64,000 bases of DNA from Desmodus rotundus (Eukaryota; Chordata; Mammalia; Chiroptera; Phyllostomidae), in the NCBI RefSeq assembly GCF_022682495.2, contig NC_071399.1:7731342-7795341 (forward strand), written 5' to 3'. This document shows positions 36,377-47,752 of the stretch, piece after piece. The position numbers and the translations under genes are program-made. Numbering within the stretch: the stretch's first letter is position 1; each line of letters begins with the position of its first letter. Below the pieces are notes generated by a model that saw nothing but the letters and a program-made list of their open reading frames with translations, did not search any database and was not told the DNA's origin.

Positions 36377-37109
36377 GTGAGTCGAAATCAGAGAAAACAG
36401 TCATTACGATTTAGTAAGACAGCGTGGGATGTGTTATGCTGTGAAACCGGCGTGCTTTTATTCACGAGCGCTGTCCTTCCTTTCTCTGTTCGCAGCTCAC
36501 CCTTTTCTCCCAGCTTCCTCAAACAGAAAGATAATTTCCAGCCCTGTTTCAAGCAGGGTTTATAAAGGCATCACTCGTTTCTGCTCACACTTCCTTCCAT
36601 AAAAATAAACTGATGTGGAGGCTTCGTCGTTCTGAGTGACCATGAAAAGCCTTTTGATTTAAGTTTATATTTTCACACCTCGTGTTCCCTGTCAAGTTGT
36701 ACACTTGGAACTGTTATATTTTGCAAATGTTAAAAATCATTAAGCCTAAACAGTGTCTTAGTCTCTATTTGCAACATCTATCGCCACAAATATTTTCTTT
36801 TAAAAAGTGCGTTGTGACCAGCAGTCATATTTCACCACGAGGCTGTTCACCGCCGATCAGGCATCTGTGGGATATTATTACCAAGTTCAAGTTTATTTCA
36901 GACTGTCTGTGAGGAAAGGTTTTACGAAGCATAAGTCAGACAGTTACAGCAACAGTGCTCATTGATCTTCTGTGCGCAAGAACCTCTAGTGGACGTTGTG
37001 GTCAGTGGGCAAGGGAAGCCAGCGTATCGGCAGAGCTCACAGATGCACCCAGGTTTGGGGCAGATGTGGAGTAAGTCTTTAAGAAGGCTTTTATAATGCT
37101 CCCACTGTG

Positions 37110-40100
37110 GATACGTTTTTTTAAAGCATCATGCAATATAATTCACCTGTTTAAAGAGTGCAGTTCACCCATAGGAAGCTCACAAGTCAACAGCGTGTCA
37201 TTAATTCACAGCGCTGTGCATCCGTCACCACAGTCCAACGTTAGAACATGGTCCTCATTGCCAAGGGAAGCCCGCACCCACCCGGCAGCAGTCACCCTGG
37301 TTCCCCTAACCTCTTCCACCCACGGCAACCACTAGTCTTCTTTCCGTCTCCATAGGTTTGCTTATTATGGACATTTCATGCAAAGGGAGCAACACAATAT
37401 TTGTTCTTTGTGACTGTCTTCTTTCACTGAGCACAGTATTTTCAAGATACATCCAGTTAGTAGCCTGTATGAGCACCTCATTCCGTGTTATTGCCAAATA
37501 GTGGTCCATTGTAAGGATACACCATCTCTTACGCATCTGTTCATCAGCCGAAGGGCATTTGGGCTGTTTGTACTTTTTCACTATGATTAATAATGCTGCT
37601 CTGAACATTTGTATACGAGAGTTTATATGGACGTGTGTTTTCATTTCTCTTGGGGACATACCTAGGAGCAGAATTTTTGGATCATGAAATTCTACGCTTG
37701 ACATCTTGAGGATCTGCCCCACTGTTTTCCAAAGAGGCTGCACCATTTTATATTCTCACCAGCAATGGATGAGGGCTGTGGCTTCCCCACCTCCACGCCC
37801 ATGTTGTTAATCTGTTCTTTTGATTCTAGCCAGGCCAGTGGGCAGGAAGAGGTGCCGCTGTGGTTTTCATTGACATCTCCCTAATGCCTCATGATGCCGA
37901 GCGTATTTTTGTGAGCTTATTCATAATTAGTATATTTTTTGTGAGAGCTGTCTATTCAGATCCCTCGTTTATTTTTAAATGGGTTATCTTTTTATTATTG
38001 CGTTAAGAGAGTTCCTCATATATTCTTGATACCCACTAAATGATTTGCAAATTTATTCTCTCATTCTGTGGGTTGTCTGTTCACTTTCTTGATGGTTTTG
38101 TTTAAAGTAAAGTTTTAAGTTATAATAAAAGTCATATTGTCTATTTTTTCTTTTATTGCTTATGCTGTTAATGTCCTATCTAAGAAGGCTTTGCCAAACC
38201 TGACATCACAAAGATTTACTCCTGTGTTTTCTTCTGAGAGTTTTAAAGTTTAGTCTTGTGTTTAGGCCTCTGATCCATTTGATTTTGATGTGTGATGTGG
38301 GTCCAAGTTCATTCTTTTGTATGTGGACACTGTCTATTGCAAAAACAAACAAACAAACTCTTCTTTCCCCCACTGAGTTATCTTGACACCCTTGCTGAAA
38401 ATCAATTGGCCGTAAGTGTGAGCATTTATACTTCTGGAGTCTAACCTCCATCCCATTAATCTACCCGTCTATACTTACCCCAGTAGCACACTGCAGTAGC
38501 TTACTAGTTATTTCGAAATCAGAAAGTATGAGTCATCGAACTTTTTTTTCAAGATGGTTTGGGCCCCTCAGGTTCCTTTGCAATTCCATATGAATTTTAC
38601 TATCATTTTGTCAATTTCTGCAAAAAAAAGAGAGAGAGAGAGAGACAGCGAGGATTTTGATAGAGGTTGCACTGAGTCAGCGGGTCACCTTGGGGGTATT
38701 ATCATCTTAACCGTGTTAAGCCTTCCGACCCATGAATACATGATGTCTTCCGTTTATTTAGCTCTTCCCTTCCCTCTTTCACCAATGTTTTGTAGTTTTC
38801 AGAATCCAAGTTTGCATGTCTTTTCATTTTACTTTGGTAACTATTGCAAATAGAACTATATTCTTAATTGCATTTTCAGATTATTTGTGGCACCCTTAAT
38901 TTTTGTCTAGTTATCTAGTATCCTTCAACCTCGCTGAACTCATTCATTCGTTCTGATAGTTTTTTAGTAGATTCTCGGGTTTTCGAGGTGTAGGAGTATA
39001 TCCTCCGCAAACAGTGAGTTTACACCTTCTTCCCGATTGCTTTTTATTTCTTACTCTTGCCCATGTACCCGGGCCAGAGCTCCAAGTGCAATACTGCGAG
39101 AGCAGGCGCCCTGGTCTCATGCCCGTTCACCTCAGGGACGCTCTCCGGCTGCCCCCACTGAGTACGCTTTCTGCTGTGGGATTTTGTAAATGTCCTTTAT
39201 CAGATTGAGGGAGGCCTCTTCTTTTCCTAGTTTGTTGACTGTTTTCATCATTCAAGGTTATTGGATTTGACAAGAGCTTTTCAGCATTTATTGACCTGGC
39301 CATGTGGTTTCTGTCCAATACGCTATTCATACGGTTTACTGATTTTCACATGTGAAGCGGATCTTGCATTCCTAGGGCACATCCCCACGTGGACATGGTG
39401 TATAATCCTTTTCACGTGTTACTAGATTTAGTTTTCTGTTTTTCTCTTGAGGACGTTTTGTCTATATTCATAGTTTTCTTGTGCTATCTTTGTTGGGTTC
39501 GGTATCAGGGTAATTCTGGCCTCAGGGAATGAGTCAAGCAGTGTTGCCTCCTCTTTCAGCTTTGGCAGAGCTTGAGGAGAATTGATGGGAATTCTTTAAA
39601 GTTTGGTCGAGTTCCCCATGGAAGCCATCTGAGCCTGGACTTTCCTGTGTGGGAAGTTTTTGTTTACTAGTTCAATGTTGTGAGTCTTACTTGTTGTACA
39701 TCTATTCAGAATTGTCCTGAGTGCGTCAGTTTGGGTGGTTTGCCCGTCTAGGGACCAGCCCAGTGTGTCTCGGTATCTAACTTGCTGGCAGGAAGTTGTT
39801 CATAGGATCCCCTTATAACCCATCTTCTGTCTGTGAAGCTGATCGTAACGTCTCCTCTCTCATTCCTGATATTAGTCATTTAAGCTTTTGCTCTATTTTT
39901 TTTGGTCAGTTTCACTAAAGGTTTATCATATTTTTGATCTTTTCAAAGAACCAAATTTTGTTTTCATTGATTTTTCTCTAATATTGCTCTGTTGTCTAGT
40001 TCATGAATTTCCACTCTAGTCTTAATTTTTCCTTCCGTTTGATTGCTTTTTTTGGGGGGGGGCTCTTTTTCTGTTTTCTTATTGTAGGTGGTTAAGTTAC

Positions 40101-40480
40101 CAATTTGAAATCTTGCATCTTTTTTATTATAGGTGCTGACAGCCATAAATTTGCCTCTGAGCACTGCGTTAGCGGCCTCTCAAATTTAGTATATTGTGTT
40201 TTAATTTTCATTCATGTCAAAGTGTTTTATAATTTTCCTTGTGGCTTCCTTGACTCATTGGTTATTTGTGAATGTGTTAATTTCCACATAGTTGGTAATT
40301 TCCCATTTCTTTTTGTTACTGAATTCTAATTTTATTATAGTGTGGTCAGAGGACATACTTTAAATTGTTTCAGTTCTTTCAAATTTACAGAGGCTTGTTT
40401 TATGGCCTAGCATATGGCCCAGCCTAGAGAACGTTCCATGTGCACCTGAGGAGAATGTGCATCCTGCTGTTTGTGGGATG
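37110..40480 (-). mobile_element. L1 LINE, long antisense ORF2 remnant
   Basis: About 3.4 kb read in reverse as L1: the 3' end at 37,110, then the ORF2 C-terminus at 37,306-37,746 (VQPLWKTVGQILK, KKYKQPKCPSADEQ). Further broken pieces of ORF2 follow at 38,206-38,451, 39,127-39,330 and 39,964-40,164 (RGKFMAVSTYNKK). Numerous stops and frameshifts show that it is dead. The ORF1 and 5' UTR portions were not found. It is antisense to WWC2. Confidence 0.9.
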
Positions 40481-40494
40481 CACATTCCTCTAAG

Positions 40495-40695
40495 TTTCTC
40501 TTAGGTTCATGGCTGAATAGCATTCCACTGTGTACAGGTACCCCAACTTTGTCCAACCACCTTTCGAAGGGCACAGGTTGTTCATGTCTTGGCTACTGTG
40601 AATAATGCTGCGTGAACACGGGGCACAGACATCTTTACAAATAAGTGCTTTCCAATGGGGGGGGGTGGATACTCAGAAGATAGATTGTCAATTGT
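40495..40695 (-). mobile_element. Second L1 antisense fragment
   Basis: The blocks 'ggttcatggctgaatagcat', 'tgtcttggctactgtgaata' and 'atgctgcgtgaacacggggc' repeat the same ORF2 C-terminal region already present near 37,500. This is therefore a separate L1 piece adjoining the larger one. Confidence 0.75.
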
Positions 40696-41698
40696 TGATC
40701 CTTAAGAGGTAATGCATCTTCTTTCTTTCACTGCTTGTAAAATTTCTTCTTTTTCTTTGATTTTTCAGCCATTTCACTCTGATGTGCTAATGTGATTTGT
40801 ATGTGTGTTTATTCTAGCGTAATTCTCCATCAGTTTTCTTAAACATATTAACTGTAAAACTTTAAGTTTCTTCTCTAAATAACTGCAGTGTGTGGGTCAC
40901 ATGTGGGTCTGCCTCTTTTGTCTGTTATTTCTCTTGGCTTTCAGTCACTGGGTCCTGTTTTCAGTGGAATGCTGGATGTTGTGTATGAAGAAGTATAGAG
41001 GCTCTGGCTGATAGCTTCCTCCAGAGAGGATTTAATATTCTTCTGGAAGGCAGATTACCATATGGGCAGATCACCTGGATCACTTGGGGCACCCGAATTC
41101 CAATTTTTTCTCTCCCTAGAATGGTGAGGCAACTGAAATATCTGCTTAGTGTTGTAGCTGCCAACCAGCTGGTTTTGGCTTGTTTCTCAGCTTCCCGCTT
41201 TGCACATTTGCAGCTTAGGAATGGCCAATGCCCCGGTAGGAGTACTGCACAGCAAACTGGGCTCCCTCCACAGTCCACTTGCCCTGGCCCCTCGCATGCT
41301 GACTGCATGGCAGTCCTGCACTCAGGCCTCCTCTTGGCGTTCTACCAGCTCTGGGCAGCTGCCATCTGTTGGTATGTCCACCTCACCTTTAGAAGTGACA
41401 CATGCCCCCAAGGGAAGAGAGAGGCGATGACTGTCAGCCCACCTTCTTGCATTTCCCTTCTGCCTGGGGTCTTGGCCCTCCGGCCCTGGTTGCCTTTGTG
41501 GCTCTTCATCGCTTTAAAACAGCTAGAGTTTTTTGTTTGTTCTTTGCTTTTGGTTTCATTTTATTTATTTTTCATGTTGTCAGCAGGAGAACTGGGTCTA
41601 GTGCCAGCTTTTTCACAACTGGAAGCCCCCTCTGATGAGTGTTGACATTATTTCTAGAAGTACACACTGTTAATCGCCATATGTGTTACACACTCCAG

Positions 41699-41817
41699 GA
41701 TGCAGTGTCGGCCTTACTTGCGAGAACATCAGCGGAGCTGCTGGCCGTGGAACAAGAATTAGCCCAAGAAGAAGAACCGGGGCCGGGAGAAGAGCAAAGC
41801 GGCCCAGATGGAGATTG
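41699..41817 (+). CDS. WWC2: WWC2 coding exon (human exon 17 equivalent)
   Basis: The 119-bp exon encodes DAVSALLARTSAELLAVEQE, then a Glu/Pro/Gly-rich tract and GPDGDW (about residues 854-893). The helix is conserved. The acidic tract is rearranged and slightly shorter than in remembered human WWC2, which looks like ordinary repeat-length evolution. Acceptor cactccag/GATGCA, donor GATTG/gtaaga. It lies beyond a 5.3-kb intron carrying a long antisense L1. Confidence 0.95.
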
Positions 41818-43875
41818 GTAAGACCTCATCTCCTTGTGTTATTGGGAACTCAAAGAGGATGTGTTTAGCTGCTCATAGGAATACTTCAGGGAGAACTGTA
41901 TGGGTTCCGCTCAATTCTGGCATCGTGGGAGGAGGTGCAGAGGCAGCGTGCTGCCCTGGGGGAACGACTGTGCTCGGTCACTACAGAGTTGAAGGGGGAG
42001 ATGGCGAGATTGTCGGCACCGTTAGCACATCAGCAGGACTCTCATTCTTCAGTAAATTTTAACACTATTTCCTGAGCTTTTTAATCTTTATACTATCTAT
42101 TCTGAAAGGTATGGTAGCTTATTACAGATTTATAGATAAATTTAAAAACTGACTCTCTTTTTCCTTAAACTACCCGAAGTGCCATTAAGGCTTTGGGAAG
42201 TCAAAGCAGATATCTCTCTATTTGTTACCACTTTCAGTTTCTTTTCTTTTTTTGTTCTCCTCTCATTATTAAAAAAAAAAAAAGGAAAAAAGGGTTATTA
42301 TAGCTTTTGTCTAGATTCACATATGTATAAAGAACAATATCTTTCCTGGTTTGTACTGTTTCCTCTAAAAACAAATTTTAGTGACTGCATCTGTTTTTTA
42401 AGTATACATGTAAAATTATTTGAATTCATTTTTATATATAGTTGCTTATATGTTGCATTGAACAACTGCTAATGCATGTATGTATGTGTACATATATTAG
42501 CATGCATTTGTGTGTATGTGAGCATATAAAACGTTTCACAAATTAGAAGGACAAGATATGTCATAAAAAAAAATCAAGGCCCTGGCTGGTGTGGCTCCGT
42601 AGATTGAGCACCAAACTGCAAACTGGTTCGCAGGTCACTGGTTCGATTCCCAGTCAGGGCACATGCCTGGGTTGGGGGCCAGGTCTGCAGTTGGGGGCAT
42701 GCAAGAGGCAGCCAACTGATGTTTCTTTCCCTCTCTTTGTCCCTCCCTTCCCCTCTCTCTAAAACTAAATAAAATCTTTTAAAAAATAAAATAAAACCCA
42801 AATCACGGATATTTGGAAGGCACAGCTTACTACAGTGATGTAAAAAGGTATAGATACACTTTGTTCTGATCCGAAGCCCTTTGCAGTGAATAAAAATGAG
42901 AGCACTGCAGGAAAAATGAATGTGAAAGCAGTTATAAACTTTATCAAGGTGTCTTTAGATAATAAGCCTACCTTGTGTATGTCAAATGCATTTGGTTTCA
43001 CACACATTTCAAAAAACACCCCTGGTATGTAACACAAAGGCATTCGTAGCTCGCAGTGTCCATGGCTGGCTCCCCGTCTTCATTTCACGACAGCGTTTAA
43101 TTACGGGTCTGCGCCAGCACGTCAGTCTGCCGCCAACCACAGGGAAAGCTCGACGTCCAGTTATCGGTAGAAGAAATGTGTGCATTCTAAGAACATGAAA
43201 CTCAGCAAAGCATGAGGTTTGCTGAACCACGCTGGTACACTTGCTTTCCTGTCAAAAGGGTTCAAACAGAATACAAACCACGTCGATGTCCCGGAGCCCC
43301 ACTTTTAACGCACCCCAAGTCCATGCCATGGCTTACTGAAGACCAGATGCTGTGGCATGAAGAGTCTTGTGCTATTGCAGTAGAGAAACTGCCTTGCCAC
43401 CGGATTCTACCCCTCCTAGACCGGAGCCCAGTCGATAACCGTGTTCGTAAGCCTCAGGTCTTTGTTATCTCTTAGTAACAGAGAGTCACTCCATTCTATC
43501 GTATGATGAATTGTACCGGAAACGAGCAACTAATAAATGAACAAGTTATGTCATAGGGAGTGACGATATTTCTAAATGGCTGGGCTGAACTCTATGTTCT
43601 TTTCAGTATATTTTTATTTTAATCTCTGCAAATTAGGTCAGATGTCAGGAATTTAACTTTTTAGTACCTAAGTATGGTGATTTCGTTGTAGATTGCTAGA
43701 GAGAGTTTATTTTTCATGAGTATGTTCGTAAAAGTCCCAGCCAAATAAACGGCCTGACTCGCTGTGTGTGTCTCTAGTTCCTTGCCTGCCCTGATAACCA
43801 GTGACCCTCTGGGGTCGCACTGTTCTCAGCCATGCCCCCATGACTCAAAGTGTGTCTTGCTTTGTTTCACCGAAG
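41818..43875 (+). other. WWC2: WWC2 intron 17
   Basis: Holds an A-rich run near 42,270 and a forward VES SINE at 42,580. The rest is unassigned. Confidence 0.85.
42580..42790 (+). mobile_element. VES SINE, forward
   Basis: Starts 'ccctggctggtgtggctccg', B box 'tggttcgattcccagtcagg', pyrimidine-rich body, A-rich tail (aaataaaatcttttaaaaaa). Confidence 0.9.
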
Positions 43876-44074
43876 GCTAACGATGCTGAGAGAGGCCTCC
43901 GATGAAGTTGTGGCTGAAGAAGAGGCTGAAGGTGCGTGGCCAGAGGGCAGTAGCCGTACAGCAGACTCCGGTTCCTGCCCCAGCGTGCCCGAGGTGAATG
44001 AAGACTCAATTAGGAGAGGAAACAGCTGTGCCAACGACCCCGGGGGTCAGCCCGCGCCTGGAGGGCCCACCCTG
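43876..44074 (+). CDS. WWC2: WWC2 coding exon (human exon 18 equivalent), variable acidic linker
   Basis: The 199-bp exon encodes LTMLREASDEVVAEEEAEGA, then a low-complexity Ser/Asn/Gly/Pro region ending GGPTL (about residues 893-959). The beginning is conserved. The second half differs from remembered human at many positions, as expected for a disordered linker. Acceptor caccgaag/GCTAAC, donor CCCTG/gtgagt. Confidence 0.93.
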
Positions 44075-45143
44075 GTGAGTAGCTGCAGCCACGCTCTCCC
44101 TCCTAAGGCAGCACTCCCTCGGCTGAGTTTGTCTCTGCGGGCGCAATTCCAGGTTAAGACTTTGTGCGAAGCTGATCAGGCGTTTGCGGGAGCGGGCTCT
44201 GAGAAGCACGGCAAGTGCTTTAAAACGTTTGAATGAGCCCGAAATACTCATTCTCCACCTAGCTTTCATAGAAGAAGATAAATAGTGCTATTTAGATCTT
44301 GGTAAATGTTCTGTGAATGTTTATTCAAAGCCTTTTCAGGATTTCCTGGATAACACCAGGATGACTAGTTAATTGTATTAGGTTTCGTGCATGTTGTAAG
44401 TTCATCTCAATTCCAAACATGCAGTACGCATTTAAAGTCCATTTCCTTTGGAGGGCGTTCTGATTGAAATCTCTTCCGGAAGGTGGCGGAAGCCTCAGCT
44501 TGGGCACAGGTGCCAGCCTCATTGCTAAGCACACAGACACTGGAGGGGGGAATTCTTTTCAAGTGTTGAGGGTGACGGCAACCTTGGGATGTTGTAACGA
44601 GTTTAGACAATCTCAATTCTTTATTCCTAAGAAAAATAATGCCACATGTACCCTGACTAAAGACTTCATATAGAGGTATACGTATAATTCCATGTTCTGT
44701 GTAAACCTGTAACTTTGCCTGATATTTCATTTTCTTAGATTTAGTTACTTTTACCATGTATTCTGGAAAGAAAGCTAGGCGGTTTAATGATCGTTAATGA
44801 TGAGACGCGCCAGATAAGATTGTTTGCAGAGCCGCATTTACCCTCAGTGAATGTAAACCTTCGTTCTCTAGGCGAATCTGTCGCAGGCGATGCCTCCATT
44901 TAGGGTGACCCTGTTGCACAGATGCTCCCCTACCACTCACTTCCTCCTACCCTCCTCCCCCCATCCCCTCCCCCAGCGGGGTCCATCTCCCAGGGTTCCC
45001 ATCAGGCCCACAGAAGCCCTCTCTCCGAAGTGGCCCTAGTGCTGGATGAGTCTCCGTTGGAAGGTTAGGTCTTTTGTACGAAGAAGAAAGGGTCAAAAAT
45101 GTGTCCACGTGCATCAGCTCCTGACAAAGGACTTCCGTTCCAG
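44075..45143 (+). other. WWC2: WWC2 intron 18
   Basis: A 1.07-kb intron in which no recognisable repeat or RNA gene is seen. Confidence 0.8.
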
Positions 45144-45308
45144 GTTGACAAAGAGACAAACACGGAGGAGGCCGAGGACACCAGCCTGGCGGTCCGGCCC
45201 AAAGAGCGCGGCGGGCGGAGCGCGCGGCAGCGCCCGCTAGTGAGGAGCAGCGTGATCGTGCGCTCGCAGACCTTCTCCCCGGGGGAGCGCGTGCAGTACG
45301 TGTGCCGG
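45144..45308 (+). CDS. WWC2: WWC2 coding exon (human exon 19 equivalent)
   Basis: The 165-bp exon (55 codons) encodes VDKETNTEEAEDTSLAVRPK, a basic variable stretch, and then the conserved VRSSVIVRSQTFSPGE ending QYVCR (about residues 960-1014). It is clearly richer in G+C and CpG than its introns. Acceptor ccgttccag/GTTGAC, donor TGCCGG/gtaagg. Confidence 0.95.
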
Positions 45309-46439
45309 GTAAGGACCGCGTGCCCGCCCGCCACGCGGCTGGGCCATCGCGGGCAGTGCGCGCCAGCCGTAGAAATGCTTCTATAAAATACCCAGAAATA
45401 CCGCACTTAATGGTTCCTTTTAGTTTGGGTTTTGCGGCTTCTTCTCCCCTTTTCTTAAATTTAATGTCTCCTGGGCTCTAGTGCCATTTATTTGGCAAAG
45501 AAGTGAAATGAGGGACCTGTCTGCTGAGAGTATTGGACTTCAGTCTGTGTGTAGAATCTTAGGGGGACTTGGGATTCATCTTCTGTAGATATCTGCTGTG
45601 TATCATGCCATGGGAGTCCTGCTGATTCTGTTTCCACTAGTGTTTATGATTCAGAGTAATAAGGTTTTAATATTACAAAATGGGTTAGGAAACCCTGTTA
45701 AAATGTGTACTCCTTCCATCCAACAAATGTTTTTATGAAACACTGTGTTTCCGGATGCTTGGGATTTGTGAACACTAGAGACCCAAGCTCTCCCCCTATA
45801 GGACCGGCATTCTTGTGAGTGGGGGCAAGCAATGACCAGCTGACGTGACGAGTAAATGTCTTGAGTGGGGACCAGTGCGGTGAAGACCGGGGGTTGGGAA
45901 CGGTGAGGATGAGGGCTGCAAACCGAGGAGGGCTCCGAGGAGGCGTCTTTGCTGAGGTGGCATTTCAGCAAAGACCCGATGCGGGTGAGGGAGTGAGGGT
46001 GGGCTCTGCAGCTAAGAATCTTCTAGACTGCACAAACTTTGTCTTCACTCGGATTCTGAGCCCTCTCCATCAACCTTTCTTTTAAGAATGAATAGTGCAT
46101 CTTAGCTGAAAACGCAAAGGATGATTTTTTTTCAGAGTTTGTAGAATTATCTTAACACATGGCTTCTGATAACTGCCACCAAAAGGCAAGTGTTTCAATT
46201 ATTTACGATGAGTCTCTGTTGTAAGGTTAGATACGTCTTTCGTACGTGAAAGAACGGGCCATATAATAATTAAGTTATTTAAGAAAGCCTACAGCAGAGA
46301 AAAGCTTGTTTGCCGAGGATATTCTTTAAGAAATAAACTGGCATCACCACATGCTTTATCTGATAGAGTCTCCACTATCAACTTCCTCTAGCATGCTGTT
46401 ACGCAGTGTTTGACTTTTCTTTTTATCCTTTATTGCCAG
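45309..46439 (+). other. WWC2: WWC2 intron 19
   Basis: Contains an L2-like stretch at about 45,710-46,010. The frame of the preceding exon stays open for 25 more codons before a stop. Confidence 0.8.
45710..46010 (+). mobile_element. L2 LINE fragment (probable)
   Basis: The blocks 'actagagacccaagctctcc', 'tctttgctgaggtggcattt' and 'cagcaaagacccgatgcggg' match the L2 3' part. Confidence 0.5.
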
Positions 46440-46532
46440 TTGAATCGAAGTGACAGTGACAGCTCAACCCTGGCTAAAAAATCTCTGTTCGTGAGAAACT
46501 CCACTGAACGGCGCAGTTTGAGGGTCAAAAGG
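46440..46532 (+). CDS. WWC2: WWC2 coding exon (human exon 20 equivalent), aPKC-binding-like segment
   Basis: The 93-bp exon (31 codons) encodes [16 protein letters not shown] and then [15 protein letters not shown] (about residues 1015-1045). The second part matches the basic segment by which KIBRA binds atypical PKC, so a similar role is inferred. Acceptor tattgccag/TTGAAT, donor AAAAGG/gtgcgt. An open frame continues into the intron, but the donor and the next exon show that it is spliced. Confidence 0.95.
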
Positions 46533-47509
46533 GTGCGTATTCCCTCAGCCACAGCCTGCTGCCCTAGCCCCGTCCCAGTCCCGAGTCCGGGCCTGGAAGC
46601 TCAACCCCCAGAACTGCCGAGTGCCGCTGCTCCCCACTCTCGGCCTGGGGAACGAAGCCGCTGCGATGACAGAGCCGCAAGTATGTCTGTTCCAGAGATG
46701 GAGAGGGGATGCGCTGGGAACCATTCATGCATCACGGGGTGGGGGCCCGAGCTAATCAAGGCTGGATGTTGCTTTGCAGTATCGATGGAGAAGGGGCAGC
46801 CGAGTGGGCTGCCCACGTTGCTACCAAGGGCCACGGTGTTTCCACACCACATCTGGCTCGTGAGCAACTATGGGAAATGTGTAACAGCTGGTACCGCCTC
46901 TGAGGCCATGTGTTCGGGTAAAGGACTAACATGATTTGGGTGACTTCCCTGAAAATGGGTATTTTTAGAAGGTTCACATTCACGTTGATGGGGAAGCTCA
47001 GGTCAGTCCTAGAGGCCACAGATCTCTGGGGGGCCTTTAAAGGATAAAGCTGAGAGGAGATTTAAATAAATTAAAAGGTTGGGCAGTTCAAGTTGTTTGG
47101 AAACTCCTGTCTCTACTTACCAACGGCTGAAATATTCACAGGAAGCTACTTGCTCGCTAATGATCTGTTTCAGTAATAATTTGCTAGGCTGTTTCCTTTC
47201 AGCCTAAAGCGTGTTTAGTAAGCACGCAGCCCTAGGTGTGCTGGGCTCAGCAGGTGAGGGGCGCAGCTGCGGGCGATTCCATCTGGAGGGGCCTCAGAGG
47301 GCACATGGGACCCGGAAAGTGGGGGGCAAGGAGAGCATGAGCCCCACCGGGGGAGAATCAAAAGGCCGTGTGGAAAGGTCTGCAGCCTTGACACCTGGGT
47401 AAAATCTCAAAAGAAAATGGCAGCCTTGTCGGGGGTGAGCCCAGCCTGCGCCAGGAAGCGGGAGCAGCGCGGTGACCGGGGCTTTGTCCTTTGCTCTCCA
47501 ACCACGCAG
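46533..47509 (+). other. WWC2: WWC2 intron 20
   Basis: A 977-bp intron with no recognised repeat. The upstream exon frame remains open to about 46,931 by chance, with no conserved motif. Confidence 0.8.
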
Positions 47510-47752
47510 GCGGTCTGCCAGCCCATCCTCAGGAGAGCTGCACAAGAGCGCCCCGTGCGCACGTCCCTGGACTTGGAGCTGGACCTGCAGGCCTCCCTGA
47601 CCCGGCAGAACCGCCTCAACGACGAGCTGCAGGCCCTGAGGGGCTTGCGGCAGAAGCTGGAGGCGCTGAAAGCCCAGGGTGAGACAGACCTCCCCGCGGG
47701 CGTGCTGGAAGACGAGAGGTTCCAGAAGCTCCTGAAGCAGGCTGAGAAGCAG
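47510..47752 (+). CDS. WWC2: WWC2 coding exon (human exon 21 equivalent), C-terminal coiled coil
   Basis: The 243-bp exon (81 codons) begins AVCQPILRRAAQERPVRTSL. It continues with a Leu/Glu/Arg helix (LELDLQASLTRQNRLNDELQ) and LPAGVLEDERFQKLLKQAEK (about residues 1046-1126). The helix predicts a coiled coil. G+C is high at third positions. Acceptor accacgcag/GCGGTC, donor AAGCAG/gtacag. Confidence 0.96.

Larger units (their letters stand above)
36377..41698 (+). other. WWC2: WWC2 intron 16
   Basis: About two thirds of this intron is an antisense L1 remnant (listed). From 40,700 to 41,690 there is unassigned sequence that may include further degraded L1 or LTR material; I cannot name it. Confidence 0.85.

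Noticed and set aside
37306..37746. Minus-strand protein-like frame in intron 16
   Set aside because: It is the C-terminal part of a dead L1 ORF2, not a host gene.
46440..46934. Exon 20 continuing as a long open frame into its intron
   Set aside because: A good donor at 46,533 and a phase-matched next exon (AVCQPILRR) show normal splicing; the extension has no conserved sequence.
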